Assembly (NCBI GenBank): GCA_963995505.1
Contig: OZ023198.1
Coordinates: 2,418,001 to 2,482,000, forward strand
Reading direction: 5' to 3'
Length of the DNA stretch: 64,000 nt
Source of the DNA: Hypericum androsaemum
Taxonomy: Eukaryota; Streptophyta; Magnoliopsida; Malpighiales; Hypericaceae
Part shown: in pieces, positions 1-13,400 of the stretch
How the letters are laid out: each line of letters starts with the position of its first letter
Position numbering within the stretch: position 1 is the first letter of the stretch
Translations under genes and position numbers: made by a program
Notes under the pieces: generated by a model
The model's database searches: none
What the model was told of the DNA's origin: nothing
What the model saw: only the letters and a program-made list of their open reading frames with translations

Positions 1-1785
1 TTTTCAACATGAGTCTATGGTTTCGGATAATTTGAATTATCCGAGTCCAAATCCGAAAAAAATTTGGATATCGGATAATTTACTATTTGGATTCGAATAT
101 ACGCTCGCTTTCCAAGGGCATGAAACGCCAAAGTTTTGTTCGGATAATAAAAATTTTGCATAGTTTGGATTCGGATAAACCGAATGCTCACCCTTAGTTC
201 TTGGTGTTCAAGAGGTTGAAGAAGGTAAGTTTTTCATTTTTTGTTTAAAGGTATTTTGGTCATTTTCATTAAAAAATATTGAGTGCTGACGTCAGCCAGG
301 GACCCAAGAGTATCTAAAATCAAACACGGAGAAAGCTAAAATTATTTTTGTAAACCAAGAGATCCGAGAGAAAAGGTGACTAAATACCAAGGACAAGAGG
401 TAATTTACCCTATTATTAATATTTAATGATGAGGTTTCTGTACTGATACTTGTAGAAGTGGTGGTCTTATGGTGCTGTGGAGGAGGGATGTCCTGGTCCG
501 CTTGTTGTCACTATATAGAAGTGGTGGTCTTATAACGCCGTCGAAGAACGGAGAGCCGTCGTCGACCAACGAGGAGAGAGGGACTTTCGGCAAGGGTGCA
601 CCACATTGGGATCACGCAAAAATCTGATGTGCAATTATTTCTGTCTGATATGACCTTATCACATTGGTGCTAGTGAACTCCAACAATGTCTACTCTGCCC
701 ACAGATTAATGGGATGGTGGGGCATTCTTCGAACCTTGACGTGGTTTCCGTTACGGGGATCTGCTGTCTCCTTATTTATTTCTGCTATGTGTGGAGGGAT
801 TGATCGTCTTGTTACAAGAGGTGGAGAGGAGTTCCAATATGATAAAGGATTATCAAATTTTAACACTAATCTCAGATTAAAATTTTTTATTAGATCAGAA
901 AAATTATTCTTTTGTAAAATATCATTTTATAGGAATTTTACTTTATCACACTGTTTATATAATTAGTCTCACCATAAAATTTTAGTCGTCTATTATACCA
1001 AATACTTATGGGTGGATCACTAAAATTTCCAACCGTTTGCGGTGTGTTGTTTTCTGCAACGTGCTAAATTCTCCAAAACCACCATCCATACCCTTGGAAG
1101 TCTCCAAAGAGTAATTTATATGAGCAACCTCTAAAAAGAAGAAGGTACCTAAAGAGAAATTCGCTTACTTTAATTGGAATGAAAAATGAATGACATAATT
1201 AATTGCGTTGTTACGGCGGGTCCATAAATTTTAATTACTAGGTTTAGTCGAACCTTTTTTAAGTTATATATTGATTTAAAAAAAAAAGGTGTGATCTATT
1301 TTAAAAATAATTGACCGGGGCTGGTAAATGTGGTTCCACCGCTACATAGAGTTCTATATACAGTTGAGGTGCTAGTACAGTATTACTCTATTTCCTTTTA
1401 TGTAAAATGGATGTATATTGCCTAAAAAAAATACAGACTACATTAATATTTCCAAAGGAGAGCAATTAGAAAAGAAAACTTACACTTTCAAAGCTACCCT
1501 TATATAGAACTTTGTATGTAAACTATAAAATTATAATTTGGTAAAATTCTAACAGTATGCAAGTCATATTTGTTAAGGGACAGTTGTAATAATTTTCAGG
1601 ATAAATCTCTTTAATTTTATTGTCTATCCGATTGAAGCAAATTAATCGGATTTGTTCTCCTGCAAATCAATATTAAACACTTCAACCTGACGTTGAACTC
1701 TTTCCGCTGCCTTTTGTCTCCGAAAAATCGGACCAAGAAGAGAACAGAACCAAGAAGAGAGTTAAACCAACTCGCCTCATAAGCG
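1..1785. other. Intergenic, 5' flank of the glycosyltransferase gene
   Basis: AT-rich sequence with no convincing gene. The first ~190 bases repeat GGATAATTTG/TTCGGATAA-like words and look like a decayed repeat end. Around 451-535 the phrase AGTGGTGGTCTTAT occurs twice about 57 bp apart. An open frame at 664-966 has no domain or compositional support. The last ~100 bases before 1786 are purine-rich and could be the 5' UTR of the downstream gene. Confidence 0.5.
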
Positions 1786-4443
1786 ATGGAGAAGAAGACA
1801 ATGGATCAAATCGCTTCAATAACTGTCACCGCCATCTTGTTCTTGGGCCTGATCTACATGATCTTCTACCCTTTTGGCGGCAATCCGATTCTAAATTCTC
1901 TCGGCGGCTACCATTCCAAATCGTCGAACCATGTAACCTTCTTCTCCTTCTCTTAGTATTAATACTTTCTTTTCAATTGACTTTATTTTTTCTCCGAGTC
2001 GAACTGCTCGAATTAATCGATTTCTTGAAGTAGATACTTTTGCCCCTGAAAATGGTATAGATATCGATTTTTTCATGGATTTGAACCTAGTCCTGCAATG
2101 CAAATCTAAATTCTTTTTTGTGACGTTTACTGTAGGTCAAATCTAGTATTTCTTTTTTTTTCTGGGTCAACCTATTTAATCGGTCAGATTGCCAGTTGGA
2201 CTAAATTTTTTTTGAAATAACAAGGGTATATAATTACATAATAAAAAATATAATTATAATTGATAATATCTTTGATTATAGAGAAGTCTCATAATTACAA
2301 TAAACTTTTTTTATAAAGACATTAATATCATTAAGGAAAATAATTAATGTCGTGGGGAGACATTATAACAAACTGGTTCTCAAAATATCCCAATGTAATT
2401 TATAATATGATAAATTCGTCATTATAACGCCCGAGTCATTTTGCGTAGTCTTGATTGTGTTGTCGGTTCTTAGTCCGGACCCAATCCCATCTAAATGGGT
2501 ATAATCGGATGGCAAAATGAGTGTAATTCTATTTAAATTGAATGAACTTTTAAAATAGGCACATTTCTTACTTTTTTTATAAATAGGTACATTTCTCAAT
2601 TTTTTTTAAATAGGTACATTTCTTATTTAGATATGCGAACTTTAAATGCGCCCATTCTTAAATGGGTGCACTTTAAAAAAACATCTTTCTTCGCCCAATT
2701 GGGCTGAAAATTTGAAGCAAGTTTTTTTTTTCTGAAATTACGTAATTTAATTTCAGATATAGAAAGAAGTTTTCCTATTCAGCATTTTTCGATGTTTGTT
2801 TAAATATATTAGAAACAAATAGTGCGTAATCAAAAAAATTTTGGTAAATTTTTGATATTAAAAGTCGATCACATATTTTAGAGTGATTGTCGATAATATT
2901 TTTTACATCTATAAAGTTTGAACCAAAATGAATACAAATTATTTGCTTTTTGCACCGACTCTCTTTTTTTCAATCTGCAGAGTGGTGGAACTCAACATGC
3001 CGATGAGCTTGAAGCAGCCTTGGCCTCTGCATCGATGCCAAACAAAACCCTAATAATAGCGATAGTAAACAAGGCCTACGTGGAGGGAGACAAGCCGATG
3101 CTGGACCTGTTCCTGGACGGGTTCTGGCTTGGAGAAGACACGAGGAGCTTGGTCGACCACTTGCTCCTTGTTGCCATGGACCAGACATCCTTTGACCGCT
3201 GCAACTTACTCAGGCTCCATTGTTACAAGCTCCGAACTGACGGTGTGAGCTTCGACAGCGAGAAGCTATTCATGTCCGAGGATTTCATCAGGATGATGTG
3301 GCGGAGGACGCTGTTTCTTGGTGACGTGCTCAGGAGAGGCTATAGCTTCATCTTCACGGTTGGTGTTCTTCTGTTCTTCGTTACATTATTCGCGCTTTGA
3401 TTTAAAATTTTGTGACCCAATGTCACATCGTTTATTTTATTTGTGTGTCACTGCAAAAAGTTAAAAGTTTGGTAATATTTGAATTCAAATCTTATCAATA
3501 TTGACTATGTCTAATATAGGGTCAACGTATGGTATGCAAATAAAATTAGTGATATAACATGACATGCTGTTAAAATTAGTAACGTAACATGACATACGAA
3601 AGTTAACAGGTTTTACTTGGTTGTCATTAAAGTTAAACTTCTCTTACCTAATTAGAGAATTTAGAATCATAAGATAGTGATATGTCAAAACACGAATCTA
3701 TACGATAATAAATTGCACTCTATTTGGTGAAAAGTTAATATAACTAAATCAAATTCGAACCTTCGAATCAAATGTGTGTTATGTTCTATAGGGTGAACTT
3801 TGTGACCCTTTATGATCCGTTGAGATTATCTCAATCACTTATCGTAAATATGATAAATTTATTTATAAGTAATTTTGAGTTGGATACGATCATTCTAACC
3901 GAATTAAATGAAGTAACCATTTCACATCTTTTTGTTGGCACCTGACAGGACACGGACATATTGTGGCTGAGGAACCCGTTTCCAAGGCTGAGCTCAAACA
4001 ACGCCGTGGACCTCCAAATAAGCACGGACCGCTTCAATGGAAACCAATGGTCGGATTCCAACCCGATCAACACGGGGTTCTACATGGTCCAGTCCAACAA
4101 CCGGACCGTCTCACTGTTCGACACGTGGTACGCGATGAAGGACAAGTCCACGGGGATGAAGGAGCAGGACGTTCTCGACAGGATGGTCCACCAAGGTTAC
4201 TACAAGAAGCTCGGGCTCAGGATCAGGTTCCTGGACACCATCTACTTCAGTGGGTTCTGCCAGAACAGCAAGGACCCCGCGGCCGTGGCCACGGTCCATG
4301 CGAACTGCTGCCGTACGATCAGCGCCAAGATCGCTGATCTGATGGCAGTAGTTCACGATTGGAAGAGGTTCAGGGGCTCCGTAGCTAATGAGACGGCGTC
4401 GTTTAAGTGGACGAAGCACGAGCACTGTGCCCGTTCGTGGTAA
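1786..4443 (+). CDS. GT77-like nucleotide-diphospho-sugar transferase, type II membrane protein
   Basis: Three exons, 1786-1932, 2981-3358 and 3949-4443, all with GT-AG introns in phase 0, give 339 aa. The ATG is chosen because it opens a short basic N-terminus followed by a single hydrophobic segment (about residues 12-30), as in a Golgi type II enzyme. Exon 2 ends in ...GYSFIFT and exon 3 opens with DTDILWLRNPFPRL, so splicing rebuilds the DxD nucleotide-sugar/metal site (D176-T-D178). Further family signatures are NPINTGFYMVQSNN, EQDVLDRM and a cysteine-bearing region near FCQNSKDP. This matches the plant family with the Nucleotid_trans domain (At4g15970-like), usually about 340-400 aa, so it looks complete. 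The acceptor sugar is unknown; GT77 members act on cell-wall or arabinosyl glycans. Exons are clearly more GC-rich than the introns. Confidence 0.88.
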
Positions 4444-5637
4444 TTTATGACGAGGCGATTATTTTTGTCCAAAGTTATTGTGACGTAATATTTGGAGTAC
4501 AAAATGCCGTCTCATTAATTTGTTATGAGGATGATTACGTTTGTTATATATGGAAATGGATTGGTGGTTTCTGCTTTCACCGAGCATAATTACGTGTGTA
4601 AGGATGAAACCAATAAATTTTTATGTTTTATCATTACCAACTTCTATTAATATTTTTAATAAGAAGTTCGTGTAGTGAAGGAGATTACTAAAGGCGATTA
4701 AGACGAGGCCGGATTGCGTGATGTTGGGGGCCTAGTAGCATGTTTCGGACAACACAAATATGGGTCGCGCGTGTATAATAAAATTATAATATTAGAGATT
4801 ATTATATAGAAGTATTTTGGAAAATGCGGACTACACGCAAAGAATAAACATGTATTATCGGATATTACATAAAGCATTTTGAGAAATGAAAAATTATATT
4901 AAGTGACTTATCAAAAAAAATTATATTGTATTTAGTGGTACCCAATGATGCGATTAGTGGTACCATTTGACGTTTAGTGGTTCACAATGTTGCGTTTAGT
5001 AATACCATAAGTACATAATTAAAAATATAATCATAAGTTAAGATATTCTTATTATATAGAAGTCTCATTATTCGAGAAGACATTTACTTATTGAATAAAG
5101 TCATTTATTAATAAAACTAAAAAATTCTATTGATTATAAAGAAATTCCATAAAATTTAGGAAACATTACCTTATTGAAAAAAAATATCACTAATGAAATA
5201 ATTAATGCTTACAAAAATATTAATGAAAGCAGGCAATACCAAAAATACACATGTATATTGTGCATGTAGATCTCATCCGTTTGATTAAAAGACATGCGTG
5301 TTCCCCCAAATCAATGTTTGCGATTGCACTCTGGATGGTGAGTAATGGAATTATTCTAGCTTAACCAAATTTGAGTCATTAAAAATAAAATAATATTAAA
5401 TATTTGTTGAGAGAACTATGTCATCATTCAAAAATTGTGCAAATCTCAAGTTTGAATTAGTGAGGTAGGTGAGTGTATAACTACCAATTATTAGTTAACC
5501 AAAAAAGGATATTTTTCTCCTACGGAAGGTCTTGTCATAGATAAAAAATCCTGAAATGTTCACTCCGCCCATAACCACTTTATTCAGGCCTCAAGTACTC
5601 GAACATACACAGTTCAACATACAGGAAAAGAACAAAG
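4444..5637. other. Intergenic; contains the PME1 promoter
   Basis: No gene seen. Much of it is AT-rich (4760-5230). The last ~130 bases are alignable by eye with the 5' flanks of the other PME copies (GGTCTTGTCATA..., CAGTTCAACATA...). Where the others have TATATATAAAA, this copy reads TAGATAAAAAA at 5538-5548, a weakened TATA box about 90-100 bp before the ATG. Confidence 0.6.
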
Positions 5638-8404
5638 ATGAAATACACATCCCTTCAATGTGCAATCCTAGCCATTCTCCTGGCTACCACCACCACGGTC
5701 ACCTCCAACGACTCGGCCCTGATCCCTGAGGACCGGACCCAGGTGCCCAGATGGTTCCAGACCAATGTCCAGCCTTACTCGCAACGGCGAGGCACGGGCA
5801 CCCTCAACTCGATCCTCGAGGCCGCAGAGGCTAACCCTAGGACCATCAGATTGAGGAAGGATGGGAGTGGAGACTTCACCACCCTAAGGGATGCCATTAA
5901 CAGCGTCCCTGTGGGGAACACACAGCGGGTGATCATTGATATGGGACCCGGAGTGTACTTCGAGAAGGTCAAGATCGATCCGGATAAGCCTTTCATTACT
6001 CTGTTAGGTTCGCCTGGTAACATGCCAACCTTGAGTTTCAATGGTACAGCAGCAGAGTATGGAACTGTTTTTAGTGCAACCTTGGACGTGGAGTCTGACT
6101 TCTTTGTCGCGGCTAACGTTATATTTCAGGTATAGAAAATATGTATTGTTTAAATAGTTGTTGTGGAAGCTTAGCCGTCTTTGAAAGGTCCTATCTAGAT
6201 CGAATATGCATTAGTCGACTGGGTTAGTGTCAAGTATACATTTATCAACAAAAAAGCGTAATATCCATTTCTACTCTTGAGGTGTAGAATTCTGCTCCGA
6301 GGGGGGGCTTAAGTGGAGGCCAGGCTGTGGCTTTAAGGAGTTTCGGAGACTATGCAGCATTCTACAACTGCAGGTTCCTTGGGTTCCAAGATACGCTTTT
6401 AGATGATCATGGCAGGCACTTCTACAAGGACTGTTTCATTCAAGGGACTGTGGATTTCATTTTTGGAAATGCCAAGTCTATCTACTTGGTATGTACTTGC
6501 ATTCACTTGATTAATTTTACTATGGTCACAAAAAAATTTCACTATGTGTTAACATACGAGTTAGCAAATAACCCACATCGTTTTTACTGACATCTAATTG
6601 GTACGTGGATTAGTGATAACTTATTAATTAAATCAATATTGAATGAGTAGTTATGGTATGTCTTTCTTAGAAAGTATTATTTTGGTGTGAAATAATTAAT
6701 AACCCCGAGCAATTAATGCTTGCCAAAATTTTAAGAGCTATTACAATTAATATCACCAAATATTTTAAAAACTACCGACCGACTGGCGGCCCAACTGGTC
6801 GGATCGCTATCTGGAATTAATCATGTGTCATTTTTTGCCTAAAAACTAAAGACCGCTCAAAATTTGATCGGATCGTCCAGTGAGACATCTACGGGTGACC
6901 CGGTTTGACTAGATCAGGAAAAATTAATATTTATTTTTCTATTTTATTAGATTTAATTTAGAACGAACACCTCAACTTTCAGACTCGGAAGGCACCTTAG
7001 GATCACAATAAACTTATCTTTCTAATAATCTCGATAATATGTCAAATAAGAAAACTCGTGTCATTATCTATTCATCTTCGTGTACTTCTAGACTTGCTAA
7101 ATTAATGTTTGAAGACTTTGTTTGGATAAATTAAATGCCAAAATTGGTGAATATTTAAATTTATTTGATATTTTATCATTTTTATGCAAAATTAAATTTA
7201 TTTTACCTTATTTAATAATTAATAATATAAGAAGAAAAGTTTTTGTCTGATCGAAGGCTTAACCAGATGGATTGCGCAAACCAAAAATTGAAAATTTTTG
7301 GGTCAACTTCCGGTTTGGTTTTAAAAAACATTGAATAGGACATGGTGAAATTTGTCTACCCATCTTGCTATTTTTTAGAAATAAACTTTTACATTAATAT
7401 TACACCAAATATGAATTGATTTAATTTGTCTACCCACCTTGCTAATGAAAACTAGTCCGCAGCTGGTCTTAAAAATTGTACACCCGTTTTTCTTACGAGG
7501 GTTTTGTTTATGGGTGGAACTCTTAATTATGGGGGTAATTTGGATGAATATTTGTTTTCGAGTCGTAGTAAAAAAAATTCTAGTCACTTAAGCATAGAAA
7601 TTACTTGTTTGTTTAAATCATGTTCAATTTCAATTCATAGACTGGAGTTGTAATCTATCTCTACATGAAAAGTAGTGGGTTGTTACTATAGAGAATCACT
7701 ATATTTAAGATTCTCGACGCAGTTAAACAATTGAAATCGGTAATGCAACTTTGCAGGGAACGGAGATGCATGTATTGACCGAGACCGGGGTGATAACAGC
7801 TCAAGGGCGAGACACAGATGCAGAAGATACAGGTTTCTCGTTTGTTCACTGTTCGGTGACTGGAGCTGGCTATGGAGTTTTGTTAGGTCGAACCTGGAGG
7901 CCGAAGCCGAGGGTTGTCTTCGCCTACACCGAGATGTCTAGCAGCGTGGATCGTCGTGGATGGTCTGACAAATCTCGCCACGAACTTGATCAGTACGTTT
8001 TACAATTGCTCAAAACTCGAAAATTCGTATAAGTCATACGACATCCACAATATTAATCTAACACATAATATTACTGATAATCGACTCTACATCTTTTACG
8101 CTTTGTTATAAAAACTTGATGCATATCTTAACATCTTCTGTGGCCGGAGATATTTCGTAGAGGATTACCGAAAATCCGGTTTTCTCGAAGTTGGCTTGAT
8201 AAAATTTACCAACTTTTTCTCCCCATCTAATTTATCAACCGCAGGGGGCTCTTCTTTGGAGAATTCCGTAATACCGGACAAGGCGCAAACGTGAGCGGGC
8301 GTGTCAAGTACTTCAAGCTTCTAACTCCTCAGGAAGCTACACCATACATAGAACTCAGTTTTATCCAGGGTTCCATGTGGTTACTTCCTCCTCCAAACGC
8401 TTAA
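5638..8404 (+). CDS. Pectin methylesterase, pollen PPME1-like (intact copy 1)
   Basis: Exons 5638-6129, 6288-6488, 7757-7992 and 8245-8404 encode 362 aa. The family's short PMEs without a PRO domain are about 360 aa, so this is full length. It should de-esterify homogalacturonan in the cell wall. Residues 1-~23 form a signal peptide. The PME core starts near [15 protein letters not shown]. Exon 2 holds QAVALR, GFQDT (catalytic D199) and GTVDFIFG (catalytic D220), at the expected 21-residue spacing. Exon 3 carries LGRTWRP with the conserved Arg and Trp. The last exon ends ...[14 protein letters not shown] lies at 8440-8445. It differs from copies 2 and 3 in lacking two residues in exon 3 and in having a large MITE-like insert in intron 2. 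Pollen expression is inferred from family resemblance only. Confidence 0.92.
6758..7332. repeat. MITE-like element in PME1 intron 2
   Basis: Begins AATATTTTAAAAAC and ends GTTTTAAAAAACATT, which form an imperfect terminal inverted repeat. It is filled with GACCGG/CTGGTCGG-type words and contains GATTTAATTTAGAA and CTCGATAATATG, as do the repeats at 9159-9579 and 37729-38168. A clear target duplication was not found. It is absent from the same intron of copies 2 and 3. Confidence 0.55.
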
Positions 8405-9158
8405 ACGTTCGCTTCTTCTATGCAAATTAATTTTTTAGGAATAAAGCGTAGATTGTATCAATCAGGAAGGTCGATCAGCAAACAATAATAGTATGTAAAA
8501 TGGTGAATAAAAGTACTGGCGTATCTTTTCTGCTATAGAATAAAAGTGAGTTTTTTCTTGATTATTTACATAAATATCATGCATGTAAGTTTCGTTTCTT
8601 CTTTATCGAGAAGGATTTTAACGAGTTATGCGGATCCAACCTCATATCTTTTAATATGAGAGAGTTATTTCTGTCATGCTCGGACCTCTCTCCGCCTACT
8701 CGCTTTCGAGTTTTTGCATTAGAGTTATATTTGTACATGCGTTCCGCTGTGTACTTGTATCTATGGTGTATTGTATATTTTGGAATAAAACTAACAGTGA
8801 AAAAAAAAAGCTAATCATGGTGGAACATGCGAACGACATACTAAATTAGCTGCAACACTAGATTTCTGCAACTTGTAGTAACCAATCTCTTTAATTCATG
8901 ACGAGACTCACTTGGCGCGATTAGAGACTACATGATAAATTAGCGTGACGCTTGAAAGGTGATGCGGTAAATAAGGGTAAACAAATGTATACGATATCCA
9001 AAATTCAAAATTAATTTTTTTATAAATTCAGATATCAGAAGTGATGGGTGGCGTGATTGTGCATCGTCAACTGGGCTAATAGCTCCTTGCAGAAAAAGAA
9101 AGGGGAGGTGAAAAACAAGAGAAGAAGGAAAGAAGACGCATAAAAAGTAGTTTCAACC
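8405..9158. other. PME1 3' flank
   Basis: Holds the PME1 3' UTR with AATAAA (8440-8445) and further AATAAA-type signals near 8509 and 8540. The rest is AT-rich non-coding sequence. The same sequence recurs downstream of the chimeric PME from 37038 on, with small indels. Confidence 0.6.
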
Positions 9159-9579
9159 AATGTTTTAAAGAAAGCCGGTTGGAACACTACTCAGGATCAA
9201 ACCTGGTTTGATTTTTTACCTAAAACTCAGTAATTAGTTCGATCGGTTAAATTCGGTCAAACCACCCAGTCAGGTACTTCTGGGTGACTTAGTTTGTACG
9301 GATCAGAAAAATTAGTATTTATTTTTTTATGTTATCGGATTTAATTTAGAAACAAAACCTCAACTTTCACGCTCGGAGCTTGTACATCACTTTTAAATAA
9401 TAACAAACTTATCTTTATAAAATTCTCGATAATATGTGAACTAAGTCAAACGAATTGGACTAATACGTCGAACAAAAAAATTTGTATAATCGATCTGATA
9501 GGCAATCTAACCGGTGAGACTGGTAAACCAAAAATTTTAAAAATTTCGGATCACCTTCCGAATCGGTTTTAAAAATATT
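9159..9579. repeat. MITE-like element, unit 1 copy
   Basis: AATGTTTTAAAG at the left and GGTTTTAAAAATATT at the right form a terminal inverted repeat. GTTTCAAC on the left and GTTTCACC on the right look like an aged 8-bp target duplication, which would fit the hAT superfamily. It is rich in GGTCGG/CCGGT motifs. The duplicate is at 37729-38168, so insertion predates the tandem duplication. Confidence 0.55.
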
Positions 9580-9596
9580 GGTTTCACCCAATAAAT

Positions 9597-9772
9597 ATAT
9601 TTGCCTCCTTCTTAAGGTCTTGTCATAAATTATTGCCAAAAGATATTACCAAAAGGCATCTTGTCATAGATATAAAATATCCCAAAATTTCCGCTCCGCC
9701 ATCACCACTTTATGCGGGCCTCAAATTCTAGAATATACACAGTTCAACGTACCGGAAAAAATACAACGGCAA
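9597..9772 (+). pseudogene. Relic of a PME promoter and 5' UTR
   Basis: This stretch matches the 5' flank of the working PME genes (AAGGTCTTGTCATA, GCCATCACCACTTTAT, GGGCCTCAAATTCTAGAATATACACAG split over the region, then CAGTTCAACGTACCGG). It then runs into ACAACGGCAAAATAG instead of an ATG and signal peptide. The matching last-exon tail is at 15720-15761. Together they mark a PME copy that lost nearly all its coding sequence before the tandem duplication. Confidence 0.65.
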
Positions 9773-9998
9773 AATAGTCATATATTTTTATTTTTATTTT
9801 TGAAAAATAAATATATATTTTACCTTAAGAAGTCTGTACAAGAAGTACACGATTGCACAGAAAGCAACCGCAGCAACAAAACCGAGAAAACATAGTACAC
9901 CCAAACAACAGAACATGCCTAAGCACACACACATCAGCTACGCCACAGAGCTATATATTTTTGTTGTTTGAAAAAATCCATGAATAAAGATACTCTGG

Positions 9999-10373
9999 TA
10001 TTGAAGAATGGTGGTCTGCAATTTGTTAATGGTGGTCTGCAATTTGTTAAATCTGTTGCAGATTCTGTTGAACATCTGCAGAATTCCTTCCCTCGAGATG
10101 TGATCTTATCAGGTGCAATCATTGGTACTCGATATTCTAATGATTGCCAACTACTCCATTTATCTCTGCCAGCCATCTACATGGTTCCAAGCAATGTATT
10201 GCTTCCCAAGACAGAGTTACTGCTACAGCTCTTCACCTTCTCACCAACGGTCACTTGTCATTAGTCTTACTGTAATTATTATTAGGAGATATTGGTTCAC
10301 TAACCGACATCTTTATCCTTGTATATAAACTTATGTAATCATTCTTTCATAATATATTGAATCACTTTTAACA
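9999..10373 (+). repeat. Copia-1 5' LTR
   Basis: Begins TATTGAAGAATGG rather than the canonical TG and ends TTTTAACA. Near its start it contains a tandem duplication of GGTGGTCTGCAATTTGTTAA. Bounded by TSD TCTGG on the left and the PBS on the right. Confidence 0.9.
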
Positions 10374-10445
10374 TGCTATCAGAACCAAACACTTTTACTC
10401 TATAGAGAATCATTCCATTTCAATTCCTTTCGTGGTTCTTTCTTC

Positions 10446-13400
10446 ATGGCTCTTGAAGCCTCTGGCAATGAGTCTGAGGTTGCATCCTCAAGTGTTAATC
10501 TCCTCAAAAAGATTTCTGAGATTGATGGAAACACATTGCTCAAAATTACTACCATTTCCTTCAATGGAAAAAATTATATGTCATGGTCCAAATCTGTTTT
10601 CATAGCACTATGTGGAAGAGGTAGAGTGGGCTTTATCAATGGTGACTTACTAGCACCAGCTATAACGGATGCCCACTTTCCAGAGTGGAGCATGTATGAT
10701 CACCAAGTTATGTCTTGGCTTCTTAATTCTATCGAGCCGGAGTTACATGACCTATTTACCTTTGCTTCTAGTGCAAAGCAGTTATGGGAATCTATCAAAG
10801 CTCTATATTCCCAACAAGAAAATATCTACAGAATCTTTGAGTTGAAGAAGGGGATTGCTGATCTTCAAAAGGGAGAGAAGACCTTTGTCGAGTACCTCAG
10901 CAAACTAAAGACTATGTGGGATGAACTTGGTGTGCTCAGACCTTCCACAACTGATCCTGCAACCATCAACAAAAGGGAGGAAGAAGATCGGATATTTAAG
11001 ATCCTCATGGGATTATGACCCGAATTTGAAACTCTCCAAAAGCAAATCCTAATCGTTGCTGAACTCCCTACCTTGGACACTGTCTGTGCACGTATACAGA
11101 AGGAAGAAACTCGAAGGAAGGTTGTAAACTCGTATCAAAAGAGTGAAACACACCCCGAGGCTAGCGCCTTTATAAGCAACCAAGAACCAAATGCTCTTGG
11201 AGCAAAAAGATTTATAAACTCTAGAAGAGGAGGCAATTCAAATAGAGGAAGAGGTGGTAAAACTAGTAGATCTAACTTTACTTGTGACTATTGTGGTAAA
11301 ACAGGTCATACCAGAGACAGGTGTTGGAATCTCCATCCTCACTTGAAGCTGCAAAGAGATCAGAGCAATCAAGACAAAATATCTCTGGTGCTTACAATGC
11401 ATCGGCTGCTCCAATCTCTGTTCCTACATCTGGTAACCCTCAACCAAAATTCTCCATTGATGAACTAGCTAAACAAGTTATGATTCACCTGAAAGGCAGC
11501 AATGATACAAGTGCATCCGCCTCCTACAGTTTCAAACACAATGGAGAAGGTATGAGTGGTAAGTCAAGTCATCCTTCCCTTTCTACAACGTGTTACTCTT
11601 CAAACTCTATTGATGCTAATAATACTTGGATTGTGGACTCAGGAGCTAATGAACACATGTCTAAAGGCATTGAACTAATTCACCAACTGAGACCAATCAA
11701 AAACCAATCTATTTTAATTGCTAATGGTAGTGAAATTCCTATTAAGGGTACTGGTCTATCTAAAATTTTTACTAACCAAAAGGACTTCGAAGTTTTGTAT
11801 GTTCCTAACCTGTCAAAGAACTTATTGTCAATCAGTAAAATCACTAGACAACTTGATTGTGTTGCCATCTTCTCTGCTAATTCTGTGAAATTTCAGGATT
11901 GCAAAACTCAGATGATGATTGGTGAAGGAAAATTAGTTAATGGACTCTACATCATCAATCAAATTCCATGTGCTCTTGCTTCGCATAAAGACCCTTCTTC
12001 TGCTTTCCAAATTTGGCATAATAGGCTAGGCCACCCTAGTGAAGTTGTGCTGCGTAGGATTTTTCCAGATTTTGATGGCTGTTCTACAACTTGTGAGAGT
12101 TGTGTTTATGCTAAGCAATGTAGAACTCCTTTCAATAAATCTGAAACCATTTATAATGAACCTTTTTAATTAATACATTCTGATGTGTGGAGTGCTCCTA
12201 TACGATCTTATGATGGTTTTCTTTACTTTGTTTCGTTCATAGATTATCACAGTAGAGCATCTTGGATTTATCTGCTTAGACATAAGAGTGATGTCTTTAA
12301 CGTCTTTAAAGAATTCAATAACTTGGTTAGTAATCAGTTCAATGCTAAGATCAAGCTGCTTCGTACTGACAACGGAACTAAATACTTAGGAGATTTCAGA
12401 GATTACTTAAAAAATCTGGGTATTATACACCAAACCTCGTGCATTTATACGCCTCAACAAAATGGGCTTGCTGAAAGAAAGAATCGCCACCTTCTAGATG
12501 TTGCTCGTGCTATTATGTTTACTATGAACGTGAGGAAAATCTACTGGAGTGATGCTGCCCTTACTGCTTGCCATCTAATAAATAGATTGCCTTGCAAAGC
12601 ATTAAAGGAAAAATCACCAATTGAGATATTGCTGGGAAGAAAACCAGATTTAACCTATCTTAGGACCTTTGGAAGCTGCTGCTACATTCATGTCCCCTCT
12701 GAAAAGAGGGATAAACTTGATAAGAAAGCCATTAAATGTATATTTCTTGGCTACTCCATGACTCAAAAGGGGTACAAGTGCTACTCTCCCAGCCTAAAGC
12801 AAAAATTTGTTTCAAGAGATGTGAAATTTCTTGAACACTCTCCTTTCTTTGAAGACCAACCCAAGGATAAGATTCAGGGGGAGTTAACAAATATTTTTAC
12901 TAATCCTATTGGTCCTTTGTCTAGCTCAAATATCTTACAGGTTCCACCTCTCACATCAGAATCAAGTAATTATACTCAGAGTCCTACTAACGATCAGTCT
13001 GAAGAACAATCTATAGAACAAACTGACGAGTTGATCGAGTCTCCTAATCCAGGTACGCATACTGAACTTCCTCTTATTGATCAAGGTCTAGAGAGAATTG
13101 AGCACCAAACCAATGATTACAACAATTCCCCTGAACCTGATAGAAATCTCAGGAGGTCTTCAAGGATCAGGCAACCTAGCTGCAAACTAAAAGACTACAA
13201 AGTTTTCTATGGTCATTATCCTATTGAAAACCATATTACCTATGACCATATTAGCACCAAGTATAGATCTTATCTTAGTGGTCTTGATATAATAACTGAA
13301 CCAAGAGGCTATAAGGATGCTGTATAACATGAAAATTGGAGGAAGGCCATGAATGAGGAACTGTTAGCTCTTGATAAGAACAAAACTTGGTCTGTTGTTG

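Noticed and set aside
664..966. 100-aa open frame upstream of the glycosyltransferase
   Set aside because: No domain, AT-rich end and biased toward low-complexity codons; no sign of splicing or homology.
4111..4425. Minus-strand and alternative-frame open frames over the last glycosyltransferase exon
   Set aside because: The + frame has the DxD motif and conserved family sequence; the others are shadows of a GC-rich exon.
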